Assembly (NCBI RefSeq): GCF_000208865.1
Contig: NC_018394.1
Span: 2,255,964 to 2,319,963 of the forward strand
Source: Neospora caninum Liverpool
Taxonomy: Eukaryota; Apicomplexa; Conoidasida; Eucoccidiorida; Sarcocystidae
Direction of reading: 5' to 3'
DNA: 64,000 nt
Part shown: positions 46,696-59,716 of the stretch, one piece after another
Numbering within the stretch: position 1 is the first letter of the stretch
How the letters are laid out: every line of letters starts with the position of its first letter
Notes under the pieces: model-generated
What the model saw: only the letters and a program-made list of their open reading frames with translations
The model's database searches: none
Told to the model about the DNA's origin: nothing
Made by a program: the position numbers and the translations under genes

Positions 46696-47330
46696 CCGCG
46701 GTTCGGAGCAGGCACCGCCAGGACAAAAAATACAGGGACGGACGCTTTGCAGCAATACGCCATTCGTTAAAACAACTAACGAAAAAAGCATGAGTTCCCG
46801 GCATGCATTTCGCGACAATTTGTCACCCGTGAGGCAAAAGGGCAACCGTGGTGGTTTCCCCACGGCTCCTCTTGCGACCAGTTTGTCGCGCGAACGGCCG
46901 AATTCCTCCAACTGCGAGCTTCACTGAACATCTCACCCTCATAAAATGGATCTGAAGAGCGTCACAGCGGACTCGAATCCGTGTTTTTCGCACTCGCAGC
47001 CAAAAGGGGAGGGGGGGGGGCGGTCGAGAGTCCGGGGCGACAGGGTAGCGCCCGTGCAGAGTCTCATGTGGCCGTTTAGAGGGGAAATTTTGGGACGAGA
47101 ACGTCCCGAATCCGCGAAAACCAGGCTTACCAAGAGCTAAGAACCGTGTTGGATCGAAAGAACCACTCCCAGCGGCGCTATTGAGTTCCGCTCGATGCCG
47201 ACGAGGCATCAAACACTTTCGATCCTCTAAGAGGAGTTGACAGCATCACGTGATTTCACGCACGAGAGAGCGAATTGAGGGAGTTGTCCGGTTCGGAAAA
47301 AGCAGCCAATCCAAACAAACCGGCGGGATA

Positions 47331-47416
47331 TACATACATATATAGATATAGATATACATACATATATAGATATAAATACATATGTACATACATACATAGA
47401 TATACATATATATATG
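47331..47416. repeat. TATACATA/TAGATA compound microsatellite
   Basis: About 85 bases of alternating ATACATAC and ATAGATAT words in the intergenic region between P1 and the cyclin gene. Confidence 0.85.
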
Positions 47417-48873
47417 CCAGGGTGCCGTTGTGCAGCCGCGACAGCCCGATTTTTACACTTTGAAAGTCGTCTCCACGGTAATCACGCCCGGGCCGATTCT
47501 GTTTGCTCCAGTGCACCGACAACGGTTGATGCGTCGCCAGCTCCTTTGTGCTCCTGGTCCGGAGAAAAAGTAGAGGTCATAGGTTTCGGGAAAGTGAACT
47601 TGGAACTCTGCTCAGACCGTGTGTCACTCTACAAAGCGCGGTCTCCGAGTGCAGTGCCTGGTTCACGCTTCACCACGGCCTGGCGCCACGGTTTCTGTTC
47701 CAGTTTACTGCCTAAATCGGTTTGCCTCTTAGTGACCGAGTCCCCATAACCGCAGGAAGCGCTCGGAAACGACGCTGCTGAAGCTGAGTTTCCTCACGAG
47801 TGCAAGTCTGGCGCAGACCGGCCTGGGCAGCACCGTTCCCTGAACGGAAAGGCTTCGCTTCGGCCTGTGGGGCTCCGAGGAAGTGAAAGAATGTCAAATC
47901 GCCCATCTCTGTGCACCGTGCGAGTGATAAAGCCACCGTTCCGAAACGCTGCGACACCGAGTCGGCTGGGGCTGTGGTTCGAACACTCGTGGAATTCGCG
48001 GAAACCTTTTTCCTGAGGGAAGAGCACTCGGACTGTCACCCTCGTGTGCGTTCGGGCGTCAACCCGAAACTCCGCACGCGACTGACGTGCGGTGCCGCCT
48101 GTGAAGCGCGACGGGAGCGCCTTCTCGCTGGAAACGGTTTTGCAACTTTCTGACGAGTTCCTTCCGGCTGCGCCACTCGGAAGGGGACAGCTGCGGTTGC
48201 GACTCTTCTGATTCCGTTAACGTGGGTGGTGCAATTCGCGTTTCGGCGCTTGCTCTCCAGTACAAACCAAACGTTCAGTGTGCCAGGGGTCGCCGGAGAG
48301 TCATCTGCCGCGAGGTTCCTTCTTCCACTGAACGCATCTCGCGCAGGCCTCGACACCTCCCGACCCCGCAAATGGGAAAACGGTCACGCTGCCACACGCC
48401 TGGAATCCCGTGTACTGCTCAGGAAGAATCCGCACGAACTCGCCAGCGATGATGACCACACACACTTGCTACGGACGAGACGTGACCACCGAACTGTTGC
48501 CACTGACATCGCTCGAGGTGACGAGCTGTTCATCGCTCGGTTCTTCTCTCAGTTCAGCTGCGGCTGCACTCGGTAAGCCCCGAGTCTCTCCCTGTCCGTC
48601 CGCGTTCGCTCCGCCCACCTGCAAAAGACACAACGCAAAATCCTCGAGAGGCCCCCGTCCTTCAAAAGGCATCACGGGCACTATGCCGACCACGCACGCG
48701 ATAGCAACGCTGCGTCGCGGTCTGGGATCTCCCGAGAGCAGACCGGGAGAGCAGGAAGGGTTTTCAAAAAAAGACGGCGAGCCGTCGTAGGAACAGGCTC
48801 AAGACACACGCGACAGGGAAGCGCCTGGTCCTCAAAAGATCGGAAAGAACTGTCGAGTTGCTGGTCCGTTGCG

Positions 48874-51800
48874 TCACAAAACGTATGTGGCTGTCACCAG
48901 TGTGTACTTGTGTAGAGCACCAGCACTCTGCCTGCCTACGGAGTCGATCTGGGAAGCAACGGCGGATGCGTCTTGCGACGGAAGGCGATCCTCCCCTCGT
49001 TTGCCGTCGTCAGGTGGGTTTTCGGCCTGCTCTCGGCGTCTCTTCTTCTTCTTCTCCTTCTTCTTCCGCTTCTCCTTTTTGTCCTCGCTGCCTGAACCGC
49101 CTCGCCCATATCGAGCAGACCCCGAAGCGCGGCCAGTCTCCGCCTCACCGTCTGCCTGCTGCATCTCCTGGAAAACAGGGAAAACGCTCTGCTCATGACA
49201 AACGTGTGCGAGAAACGCTCGTTCCCCACTTGGATTCACGGCGAACGCGCTCGACTGTGGCTCAAAACGGTGCAAAGAAACGGCTCGTTTCCTTCCATTC
49301 TCGTAGCTGGTTTCTTGCTTCCCTCCCCCTCCTGTCCACACCCGCGAAATCTCTCTTCCGCACGGCGTGGGCAAAGACGGTTGAACACCACAAAAGACGG
49401 GAAAAGCTCCTCTTCACTACTGGTTAGATGGCGCATCTCTCTGGGCACTCAGCGCCGCTCCTCACCTCTATGGCGTCGATGCATGCCTCAAGGATTTGCC
49501 CCATACTCTCGCCGACTTGCTGCTGGTGAACGCGGTGTTGGAGATCACGGATGCGACCTAGTTCTTCATGGATGTGAGCGATAGGCGCCTCGAGGCACGC
49601 CCGCCAGATGGCTTCGACTTGGCCATCGCCTTCCTCTGCAGCACTTTCGCCCCCCGCCTTGCCCTCCCTTCTGCTTCCTGTCCCTTCGTCTTGAGTGGCA
49701 ACGCTTTGTTCGGCTCTTTTCGCCCCGCTGTGTCCAGGTGATGCCATCGATGCGCTGGGCATGGGCGACGCGTTTGTCTCCACATCCCGCGCTCCGTCAG
49801 GCGCGTCGTCGGCGCTGAATTCTGCCTTAATTATGCCCTCGGGCTCTTCCTTCTTCGCCCGTTTCAGTGTCGCACTGGCATCGTCCTGCTCCGCCTTTCG
49901 CTTCAGGGTGCGCACCTGTAGGTCTGTACAGACAGCCCGTCTGACCAGTTTCTCGACACTGGAGAATCCGCCGGCGGCCAGCGCCTCGGCGCAAGAAGGA
50001 TTTCGGGCAGCGGACAGAACCGCGGCGATGGCAAGGATGGCGGGAGGGTGAACAAGCGGAAGTGTGGATGACACGAACATGAGAGAGATTTCCGCCTCGC
50101 TCTGTTCGTGCAGTTTCCGTAGGGCAGAAGGCCACGCCAGCCGCCACTTCGCGTCGTCGTCCGCCTCAGACTCAGCAGACACTCGTCTGCTCGGGTCGTC
50201 TCTTTCCGTCTCCGCCTCGTCCTTTTCGCTGCATTCACAAGTCTCGCCTGCTCGGCACTCGCTTGTCTGCAGCGGCGAGACGGCAGCGACTCCGGTGCGC
50301 TTTGAGGCGCCCTCTGGCTGGGCCAGAGACAAAAAGAAAATCTGCTGCATCAAAGTCGCCAGGGGACCGCGGGTGTGGAGAACAAGAATGTGGAAGTCGA
50401 GCGCATCGCACACGGGAAGCTCCAGACGTAGGACTTCCCCAATGTCGAGTTCTGCAATGTCGCCCAAAAGATCCTGCAGAGGGCCAGACGCACACAGAAG
50501 GGGACCGCCGACACGACGCCACGATCAATGAACGCGTGCAAGGGGAGCACCCTCTTTCAGGAGACAGATGGAACGGTGCGACAAAACGACACCGGGGTGT
50601 ACCCGCTCACTTGATCACCCGCTTCTGATTTCCAGCCCAAACGCCTCTGACAGCTGCAGGCTTCCTATCAGAGCCTCCGGAGCCGCGACTTCTTCGTCCT
50701 GGCGGGGCCGCATGCGCTCCCTCACAGACCACGTCCCGCTGCATCGCTCTGGAGGCGCATCTACCATCCTGTGTATAGGCTGTTATCTTTACATATCGTT
50801 GGGTGCGTGCCTGCGTGGAGATCGATTTACACGTTGGCAGACGTCGCGAAAAACAGAGCCTGAGCCGTGCAGAAAGACCGGGGATAGACCAAACGCGTTG
50901 ATAGAGAGAATTCGAAGCACACACAGCGACGCTGGGAATGCGAGTACAACTGCCGAGGCAGGCGGGTATGCGATGCACTCCAGCATAGATATATCCACGA
51001 AGACTGCATGCATCTCCCGCCTCCGCCGGGACTCTCCCGGACAGAAGACACCTTGGCAACGTGAAGACGCGAATCCGCGAGCCCAAGACGAGGCAGAGAC
51101 GGACGCTGTTCTGCTGAGCGCAGCGGCGCCCGCAGTCGCTGCAGGAGGAGACGCCCAGCGGCTAGAAAAAGTTACCACGAATAGTCCCTCACATCGTCAG
51201 GCCGCGCAGAGGAGAAACACGCGCCAGGACAAGAGAGGAAAGACACTTACTCCCAGACTGTAGTGCCGGGCGACATCTTCGGCCTTGAGGGCGAGCAGGA
51301 GACAGGCAAAGATGACGAGACGAATGTCGTAGCACAGGGGACTTCGCGTGCACCAGAATCTGCAGTCGGAGAAAAACCGGAGAAGAGAGAGCAAGCGCGT
51401 TTGCTCGCGGTGACCGGAAGCCTTCGCGTGCCCCGAGATCCAGTTCGGTTCGTCAGGCAACGAAAGAAAAGGGACCGGTCTTGTGGGATTGGAGCTGCAC
51501 ACTCCAGGCACTGTCGCGCGGAGAGACGCCTTCAATGAGAACCTCAGGAAACAAGGTGTGATGGCGTACGACGAAACCCGTCACAGACGCAGACGCGTTA
51601 CGTGCCTGCCGAGACGGATAGACACGGCGTGTATATACGGAGATCTGTGGAGACTGTGGGCCGTGCTTCACACCCCATGCAAAGGCTGAACGCGCCTCCC
51701 AGAGCACTGTCCACTAACGCACAGACATGTGTGTAGGACAGTCTGTGTCGATATAGGACTTAAGCAAAATGATTCAGCGACGCGATCCCTGGACCGTCGC

Positions 51801-52436
51801 CGCGAGTTGCACGCGGCTTCCTGGGGAGAGCTATAGAGGCGAGAGGTCCAGTGCATCGGCACGGGCGCAGACGAAGAGACGAGGCATGAAGCCTATGCGG
51901 CCTGCTGTCTTCTGTCGCGATTGAATCCAGGGCGGCGCCGGAACAGCATTCGTGCGTGGTGCAAAGGAGAGAAGCGACTGCCTGTGCCGTTCTGCCGTCC
52001 ACACTGGCGCGCCGGCTCACCGGTGTAGGTACACGCAGGCCGTCTCAATGACAGGCAGTTTGATGCGCTTCCGTTTGCAAATGAGCACCAACTGCAAGGC
52101 AAAGTACTCCGTGAGGTCCAAGAGAGCCTTCAGCCCCGGAACGGAGGCAGACGCGTCCTCCGAAGTCGCGCCTTCGCTCTCGCCTTTCCGTCGCCTGCGG
52201 AGGCGAAGAAGCGACCGACATGCAGCCTCGTGCGCCTCGGCACGCAGTGCCTGCAACGCCTCAGGGCGGAAAACCCAGCGCCGCAAATGACTGCTACATC
52301 CTGGCCAAGAAGTGGAGAAAGAAGAAGAGGAAGACGAGGAAGAAGAGGAAGAGGCAGCAGAGCTTGCTGGGCCTGGGTTAGAGAGTTCCCGCGAAGTGTG
52401 CGCGAAGAGAGAGGAGGCTGGAGACGCAGATGCCAT
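48874..52436 (-). CDS. Cyclin (transcriptional C/H/K/L-like type), Lys-rich C terminus
   Basis: Predicted activating partner of a cyclin-dependent kinase, probably nuclear. Exons 52436-52021, 51359-51251, 50646-50611, 50473-49466 and 49167-48874 join in frame to give 620 residues. Cyclin box 1: HLRRWVFRPEALQALRAEA near residue 50, then ETACVYLHR|FW, then RLVIFACLLLALKAED at about 156-171, the cyclin helix-3 signature (xxxACxxLAxKxEE). It continues with DIAELDIGEVLRLELPV and LDFHILVLHTRGPL (LLxxLxFxLxVxxPxxxL in the family). A diverged second box has ISLMFVSSTLPLVHPPAILAIAAVL. An acidic spacer, a conserved-looking helix (EEIGR/HEELGRIRDLQHRV) and exon 5 with a KKEKRKKKEKKKKRRR run complete it. 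The 36-base exon 3 was chosen on phase and a GTGAGC donor and is tentative. Serine-run and acidic insertions separate the conserved blocks. Subtype unresolved. Confidence 0.75.
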
Positions 52437-54016
52437 GAGGGTAGAATGCGCCGTCGAGACAGGTTGGAAAGAAGGGAGCTCTGATGGGGAATGAGTCCAG
52501 GTCCCCGCCGTCGGGAAAACCGAGCGGTCCGCCTCTTGGCAGGGGAGATGGAGGAGTCGCGTTCATGCCCATCCGCTGGCGTCGACCTTTCGCTGTCTCC
52601 TTTCTAGCCTTTCGAGAGGAAGCCTCGCGGCAAGAGGGACAAAGCTAGCCATGCGTTCTCCTGCTGGACGGCTGTTGGTGCGTTCGAGAGTCCCCCGTCA
52701 GGCGTCTGTGGGGTCGCGCTGAGAAAAACCGCAGCGCCCAGAACGGAAGAACCGCGAAGTCACACAAGGCGGGAGAGAGCAAACGGAGCAGCGGGACGGC
52801 AAGATGGCGTGCAAATCTGCACGTGAATTAACGAGGGCTGATGACAAAAAGGGAGCGGGCGGGGAGGCGCAGAAAGGGGGTGCCTTGTAAGATCGCGGAC
52901 GAAGGAGGCAAGGCAACGGCGGCCGAAAATGACAAATACCGACGGAGAAAAAGACACACCGCAGGGCCCTGACAGCTGGAGACTAACGAAAAGACTGCTT
53001 TTGACCTAAAGAAGAGGGGCAAGGACGGCAACCGACACAACAGGGAAGGGTGGGATACTAAACGAGACAGCGAGCGAGAGTTTTTTCGGGAAAATCGGTG
53101 GAAGACGCGTGTGAAGAGGGACAGACAAGCAGGAAGCGTGAAGAGACGACTCTAAATCAGAGAGAGAGAGAGAAGAGACTGGTTCGAGGAGGGCGTCTGG
53201 GTAGACTGAACACAGACGCGCTCTTTTTATATCGCGCGGTGTCTCTACGCCCACCGTGCGGTCTTTCGCCGCACACCGTTCCAGCGCTTGACCGTCAGTC
53301 AGTCCACGGACGAAAGAAACAGACGAGGGAGGCAGGAAGGAAAGAATCTCTCGAGCGGAAATCCTGCGAGCAAAAGTCGAGTCGACTGAAGGCCATGACG
53401 GAAAAAGCGGAGGCGTCGAATCGCGCATGGTTAGCTGTCGAGGTCCAGAAAACGCTTGCGAAAAGGTGCCTCACAGCCACGCAGAGCAATCGATTGTGAG
53501 TTGGAGTCTTCCATTAAGCCAGTAGCTGGAGGTGGGCCAGGAAATACAAGAAAAGAAGGATACCAACCACGGGAAGGCTAAAGAAACGCTCTGGGCCTTT
53601 CCTGGCCTCCCCCGTCTGTACTTGGCGCCGGAAAGTTAAGGTAGAAAATGGTATTAGGTACTCGAATAGTCTGATTGTATACAATGGATACTCCGGACTG
53701 GAATAAAACACGTAAAAATTCAATACCCTAGCTACCGCGTAAAGTTTTCCGCCTCAGCAGAACGCTCGCAAGGGTGAGGTATAAGCAAACCGCTACCGGC
53801 TTACCGCCACTCTCGGCTTGCCGTGCAGTTCTTCAAACACCAGGAAGGCTTTTCGAGCGGGTCTGTCCTGTTCTACGAACGGCAAACAAACAAGTCAACA
53901 AAGGACGGTTCGGATAGCTGTCGGAGCACTTGTGCGAATGCACCCTTTAAGCGAGTGCACATGGAGTGCGCACTATGCAGCGGAAATCCGCCTACGGCTC
54001 TATCCGGATTTTTGAT

Positions 54017-54268
54017 GGACATCTGTGCCGCGATCTGGATCAATCCTTGTGTCCCCGCCGCCTGCCAGGCTAACAGGAGGCTTGGCAGCAGATCCTCGAA
54101 GAGGGGAGAGAAAGTGCACACCTAGCCTCCGGCGTGTTCCCTGTTATCAAGCAGACTGCCGAGATAGGGAGCGTTGCTTAGTATCGTGAGGCAAAGAAAT
54201 CGTGGCTGAAGGTCTCTGTGGAGGGGGTACCGACAATCCCTGGCGCGAAATCGAGATTTTTCAGTTTT
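54017..54268 (+). repeat. Inverted repeat, left arm (about 252 bp)
   Basis: From GGACATCTGTGCC to the CAGTTTT at its inner end, this segment is the reverse complement of 54840-55091. By eye I count about five mismatches, roughly 98% identity. The spacer is about 570 bp and the whole structure about 1.08 kb. Neither arm encodes a protein I recognise. Confidence 0.92.
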
Positions 54269-54839
54269 TTTCTCTGCCGAAGCGCTGCTGTAGGTCTCCT
54301 GTTGGCGCGCCATGGGTTTCCCAGGCAGCAAGCTGCTGGCGATCATCAGCTAGGAAGTAGTTGACTAAAGATCAACAGTTTTCAGAAGATAGTCCACTAC
54401 CAGCAGTGGCACCGGGCTTAGGGGAACAAGGAAGGCATCATTTCTTCCAATCGAGAACGGAAAATGAACCCCGTGGAAGCAGCTCTCACGTGCTAAAGCT
54501 GCGTCAAACTCTGGAACACTCGTGTTAAAACCCTCACGCTTGTCAGGAACAGGCTGTGCGCACCCTGCGTTCCACACGTCTGATGAAAGTAACACAGCCG
54601 TCACGGTGTCACGCAGAACCTTAAAGCAGAAGTGCTCTATTTCGGGCCCCTGCTCTACAACGGGCCAGCGAACACGGCTACGGCATCGCCGTCTGCAGGG
54701 TGTCGACGGCTTCCTGACAAATTCTGAATCTCGTAGAACGCAGGGATACCGGTAGAGCTCTGCTAGTCCGCGATAAACCTGATTCGGCGTTGCCGAATGT
54801 CGAGATAGTTCTCAAACAAAGGCACATGGCAACCTGGGC

Positions 54840-55091
54840 AAAACTGGAAAATCTCGATTTCGCGCCGGGGATTGTCGGTACCCCCTCCACAGTGACCTTC
54901 AGCCACGATTTCTTTGCCTCACGATACTAAGCAACGCTCCCTATCTCGGCAGTCTGCTTGATAACAGGGAACACGCCGGAGGCTAGGTGTGCACTTTCTC
55001 TCCCCTCTTCGAGGATCTGCTGCCAAGCCTCCTGTTAGCCTGGCAGGCGGCGGGGACACAAGGATTGTTCCAGATCGGGGCACAGATGTCC
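54840..55091 (-). repeat. Inverted repeat, right arm (about 252 bp)
   Basis: Reverse-complement partner of 54017-54268. It ends at CAGATGTCC; beyond it the flanks stop matching clearly and I see no obvious target-site duplication. The spacer between the arms has no transposase-like ORF, only a small hairpin (ATTCGGC-GTT-GCCGAAT, about 54782-54798). Confidence 0.92.
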
Positions 55092-58000
55092 ACGAATTCG
55101 CCAGAAACCCTTGCCAATCCGTTCAAAGCAACACATCTTGTGTTTACCGTTTAACAGGGGCGGGAAACAGTCAGTGCCTTTGAAGGCTCCAATACACATC
55201 GGCCAGCGGCGGTGAAGCCAACAAACATGCGTTCTGTTGTTTCTAAGGCTTTCCTGTTCTGTCCTTTCTTCCGTGAATCAGCCGCCTAAACCAAATTTTG
55301 TTCGCTGGCTTCGCTGAATTGTCTACGCCCTCATGACGAGGACGGGACAGCAACGGCAGAACCTGTCGCAACTTGCGGCACCTTGGGGACACATTGGTCG
55401 TTACCCCGAAACCCGGAAGGTGTTTCGATGGAATTCGCTCTATCTCTGTCGCACTGTAGAGCTACAGGAAACTCCTGCGCTCGTCTCTGGCCACAGGAAC
55501 ATCCTGCGTAAGCTGAACGAGCTGTACAGATCGAGCACTTCGTCTATAGCCATGCTTTTCGACCGCCACAGAGGGCCAGAACAGGCCTTCGTACATGCTG
55601 CGGTGGACAGCAAAAAAGGGGGATGTAAGACGCTGCATCACCCAGCGGGGCGGGCGTGTGTCAAAAGCGGCAACCCGACGACTCGCTGGGCCCTCGCAGA
55701 CCCGAGTTCTCCTGCGCGGCCAGGCTGAACGCCCTACAGCTTGCAGGATTCGGAAGAGCGTCTTAAAAGATGGCGTAACGCATGGCCACCAGACGGTGAC
55801 TCAGTGTCTACAGCGTAGCTCGTGACTGTGGAGAACGCAGATTCCTTAGCACACGAGGTATCCCTCTTCAGCGCGGCAAAAAGGCACTTTGCGAGCGTTT
55901 CTACGCGAAACGGCCGATTTGAAACCTCGCGAATGTGACGATGCCAAGCTGCATCGACACTCCCGACCCTGCACAATTTGTTCTGTTTCACCCGACCACT
56001 TTGGGTGTTCGTGGCGTGTGTGGCGTGTGGTGCTTTTGGCCACGCTCTGTTTCTGGTAAGGCAGTTGCGGTGAGAGAAGCTGCGAAGCGTCTTTTTGCAG
56101 CGCCGACTCGGCGCGGACCCAACGAAGCCCGTTCCTGTCTGAGGCCGTTCGAAGTGATACAGGAGGTGTCGGCAGGCAGAAGAAGTGGACGGACTGATTC
56201 GAAATAGAGGCTGAAACGGCGCAAAACGCTGATGGAGGGGCGGGTGTATAGGTACCCGCTTGTTTGTATCGTGTTGACAGGCACGCGGTGTTTTTTTCTC
56301 GCGGTTGCGCGCGACATATCACACTCGGTTGGTTCGTTTTATATGCATTTTCGGCGAATACTTGGAGAGACTTGCGCACGCGGAGGCGCTGGGGTGTTTG
56401 GTAGATGATCGGTGTGAAAACTGTGTGCGGTCGCCGTTCTTGCGGGGTTGCTGGCTTCCCGTTTTAGAAGAAAAGCGCTAACGACGAGGGAAATTTCCAA
56501 GTGTCCTGTTGCTCAGCCCTTCATTCCTTTGCGCCGGTTTTTCCCCATGAACGAGTCTCCCGTCTTCCTCGAAACTGGTGAGACATAAATACCAGGCGCT
56601 GCGGTTCCGGGTCTTTGTCCTTGCGACTCTCTGTCTTGTATCTGCTTGCGCACGACATCCGGAAAGTGTGTACACAGAGATACACAAATCCCGAATTTTC
56701 ACTTGGAAAAGGGTCGGGTCCCGACCTGCGCGGCCCTCCCCGACGCGGAGCGACGCCCGCGTTTTCCCCTGCTTGACAAGTGTAAACTTTGAAGCGTTTT
56801 CCGACTTTCCTCTTCGTCCGAGCTTCCGCTCTCAGACACAGCGAATCGCGGAGAAAGCAGACTCTTTGCCAGGGTTGCGGCGACGAGAGGAGGGAGAAGG
56901 GAGGAAACATCGCCGGCGCTGCGCTGCGTTAGCTTGTCTCGCTTCGCGCACGGCAGTGAACCGACGGACAAAACGAAAAAGGGCCAATCAAACTCTTTTC
57001 TCTGCTTCTCCCTGGCGCATCTCTTCCTCTCCGCCTGGCAAAGCAAAAGCCTCGGGCCCTCGGCATATCCCCTTCCGCGCCGACGCTCTCGCCCGACTCT
57101 CCGTCTTCGCACGCTTCGGAAAAAAACTCCAAGGTGAGTTCCGCGAAAGAGAGCATCTGCTTCGTCGACGGCAGTGCTTCCCTTCTTTGCCGGATGAAGA
57201 AAAATGAAGCTGCGTCTCATCGTTTCGCTCCGCCACTGCTCCTGTTCGTCCAGCCTCCGCTCCTCTCTTGCCGTTTGGTGAACAGGTTTGCCGGAATGGG
57301 GTGAACTCTTGCTCGCGGCAGATTTAATGCAAACTCGAAATCGAACTGTTTGTGGGATTTTCTCTCGCGTCGGGTCCTTTTCCACTGATTGCCGGTGCAT
57401 TCCACTTTTGATGCGGCGAATAAATATAGACGAAGCATCGGCAGGCGGCTCTGCGCGCCAACACTCTCTCGGTTGTTTTCCCCCGATTCTCAGTCGTCTA
57501 GAGTTCGCGTCCTTTCGCTCTGTCCTCTGTACGAAAGGACTTTTTGGGGTCGATGCTGGCTGCCGGAAGTGCTTTCCTTCAGCTTCCTGTACCCCGTCGC
57601 TTTCTTCTGCGTCGCGTTCCTTTACCTCGCTTTTCCCTGTTCGGTGACACGGATCGTTTCTGGCGAGACGCGCCTCAGAGTGGCCATGGTACATGCTTTT
57701 CCGCTGTATCCCAGCAATTTCCGTGTTCCTTGCCGTGACCACGAGTTCCTCTAATCCCGAGGGACAAGAAGAAGCCGTGTAGAGTTCGTGGCATTGCGCC
57801 TTGTCCTGCTGTTTGCTTGTTCCGCCGTCTCGGTTCGTTTCAAATAAGGAGAAACGGTTGGGCATAGGACGACTTGACAGGCAACCCCGGGGCGCGTGGC
57901 TGCATCTCGAACTCTTCTTGGTTGCATTGGTTTCTTGGGCGGTTTTCATTCGGTGTTTTCTTTCGGCTTTCTGCGTGTTTTGCGCCTTCTTCAGATCAGG

Positions 58001-59068
58001 GGCTGCCTCTCCGCATTTGCTGGCGTCAGGTCAACGTCCGTGCTCGCGGCGCGAACCGCAGGGCGGATCTCACTCTTTGTTCCCATTGGCTTATTGTTCC
58101 GGCGAACTCTCGTTCTTTTTCTGACAAAACACCTGGCGACAGACCATCACCAAACAAACCGCGAAAGCCTCGAGATTGCGACGGGATAAGCGCGCTCCGT
58201 TTTCCTCTTTTCTGTTCTTCTGTTTGGTGATTCGCGGCACGCCGAGCCTCACCAATCTGTGAGGCAACGTTTCGGATGCTACGTTTTCACACGTTCGCTA
58301 AGAAACTCGGAAAAGTAGCGTCGACCCCGCGTCCCGCCGAAGAGCTGACTCCGGGCCAGCGCAGGCCGCTCGAGGAGGCGACCTTTGATGGCCGTGGAAG
58401 CACACCTGTAGAGTGCGGCAGAGCGAGGGCCGTGCTCTTCGCCCGATGGTATGTGGGAAGGTACAGCGAGAGAAGGCAAAACATCTCCTAAATGTGGTTA
58501 CATTGATGAAGACAGTGGCAGAGAGCCAAAGTGTTTTGGAGAGGAGGAAAGGCCCGACCAGATCCAACCAACTCGACGGGGCGGCGACCTCGGAGACAAG
58601 ATATACCTCCCCAGTCTTTGACAGCTAATGACCGCCTTAAAGTAAGAACGGTGACTGAATTCGGGAACCCTTCGTGGGGCCGAGGCGGACACACAACTCG
58701 GCCAGGTTCGGCGGCGGGGAAAGCACAGCTAGCGTCTGATTTTAACACTGAAATTCTCTAGAGTGTATCGGGGAAACCGCCGTGCGCAGGCGCGCGTAGC
58801 GGTGTCGTTTCTCTCACTTTCTCTGTTGCGTGTTCTGCCCGACGGACCTGGCCCTCTCACGGCCTACGTTTCTTGCCCGATGCGGATGTGCACGAATGCT
58901 GAGTTTCTATTGCTTATTCTTCTCTTATTGAGTGACTATTGCTGGCGCCCGCCCAGTCGCTCATCGATGGAACGCAGTTCTCGTCAAGCAGGAGACTAGG
59001 CGAACACACCTCGAGCGAAGAAGTGGCGAGAGTTCGCTTTTGGAAGCGCACTGTCGTGATTTGTTCGG

Positions 59069-59080
59069 GTGTACGTACAC
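59069..59080. promoter_or_regulatory. GTGTACGTACAC palindrome upstream of CAF1
   Basis: A perfect 12-base palindrome 224 bases upstream of the CAF1 ATG. Its core resembles the palindrome at 27743-27760. Function unknown. Confidence 0.25.
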
Positions 59081-59303
59081 TTGACTCCGCGTATGGCCTG
59101 TGGACGTTTTTGGGTTACCTCGGCGACGCTGCTAATCCCCCGTTTTCCCTCGTCGTGTGTTCGCCGACGTGCTCCACTGGGTCGTTTTTCTTCTCTTCAG
59201 TATGTCCTGCCTCCTTACGGGCGACGAGAAGCATCCCGTATGCGCTGCTTCGTGCGCTGGTGTGTTTCCGTGTTCAGGCAACTCTCTTTCTTCTGTCGCA
59301 CAC

Positions 59304-59682
59304 ATGAATGGCGAATGCGGCGAAAGGGGGCAGATCATCGAGGTGTGGGGACACAACCTTGGTGAGGACAATGTTTTCAAATTCAGTCCCTTAGTGTGGG
59401 GAGAAGTGCATTTGTGCATCGCCTGTTCATGGCTAAAGCCACATGCACACGTGCATATCGTTGAAAACAACGATCAACGATCCTGCATACTTCAAGCCGG
59501 TGTTAGACAAACATCGGCTACTCTTACACTGACAAACTCCACACAAAGAGAGACAACAGAATACAGCCATATCTTCTGCCACTCCCCCCTTTTTCATATA
59601 TGCATGTACATTTCTGTAGTGTTTGCTGCGTCGAGACCGAGGGGAAATCCTCCAGGGATATATATATATATATATATGCTTG

Positions 59683-59716
<34 letters not shown>

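Larger units (their letters stand above)
46376..48873. other. Intergenic region: P1 5' flank and cyclin 3' flank
   Basis: The right part should carry the cyclin 3'UTR and the left part the P1 promoter and 5'UTR. It holds a CGCATGCG palindrome (46688-46695), a G-run at about 47008-47022 and a TATACATA microsatellite at about 47331-47416. No ORF looks coding. Confidence 0.6.
52437..59303. other. 6.9-kb head-to-head intergenic region (cyclin and CAF1)
   Basis: It should hold the promoters and 5'UTRs of both divergent genes. The flanks (52.5-53.4 and 56.3-59.3 kb) have the usual purine/pyrimidine-skewed coccidian look. The core (53.5-56.2 kb) resembles the atypical 14.7-20.2 kb region and contains the inverted repeat. 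No protein was recognised. A 416-codon open frame on the minus strand (57949-56699) is Arg/Ser/Glu-rich and unsupported. Confidence 0.55.

Noticed and set aside
50613..50692. Alternative cyclin exon in another frame (DEEVAAPEALIGSLQL).
   Set aside because: It starts in phase but can only end in phase 2, which puts the strongly cyclin-like exon 4 out of frame. The 36-base exon 50646-50611 keeps frame with a better donor.
53640..53740. AT-rich segment with a short minus-strand frame, also considered as a mitochondrial insertion.
   Set aside because: The translation does not match a mitochondrial protein that I can identify.
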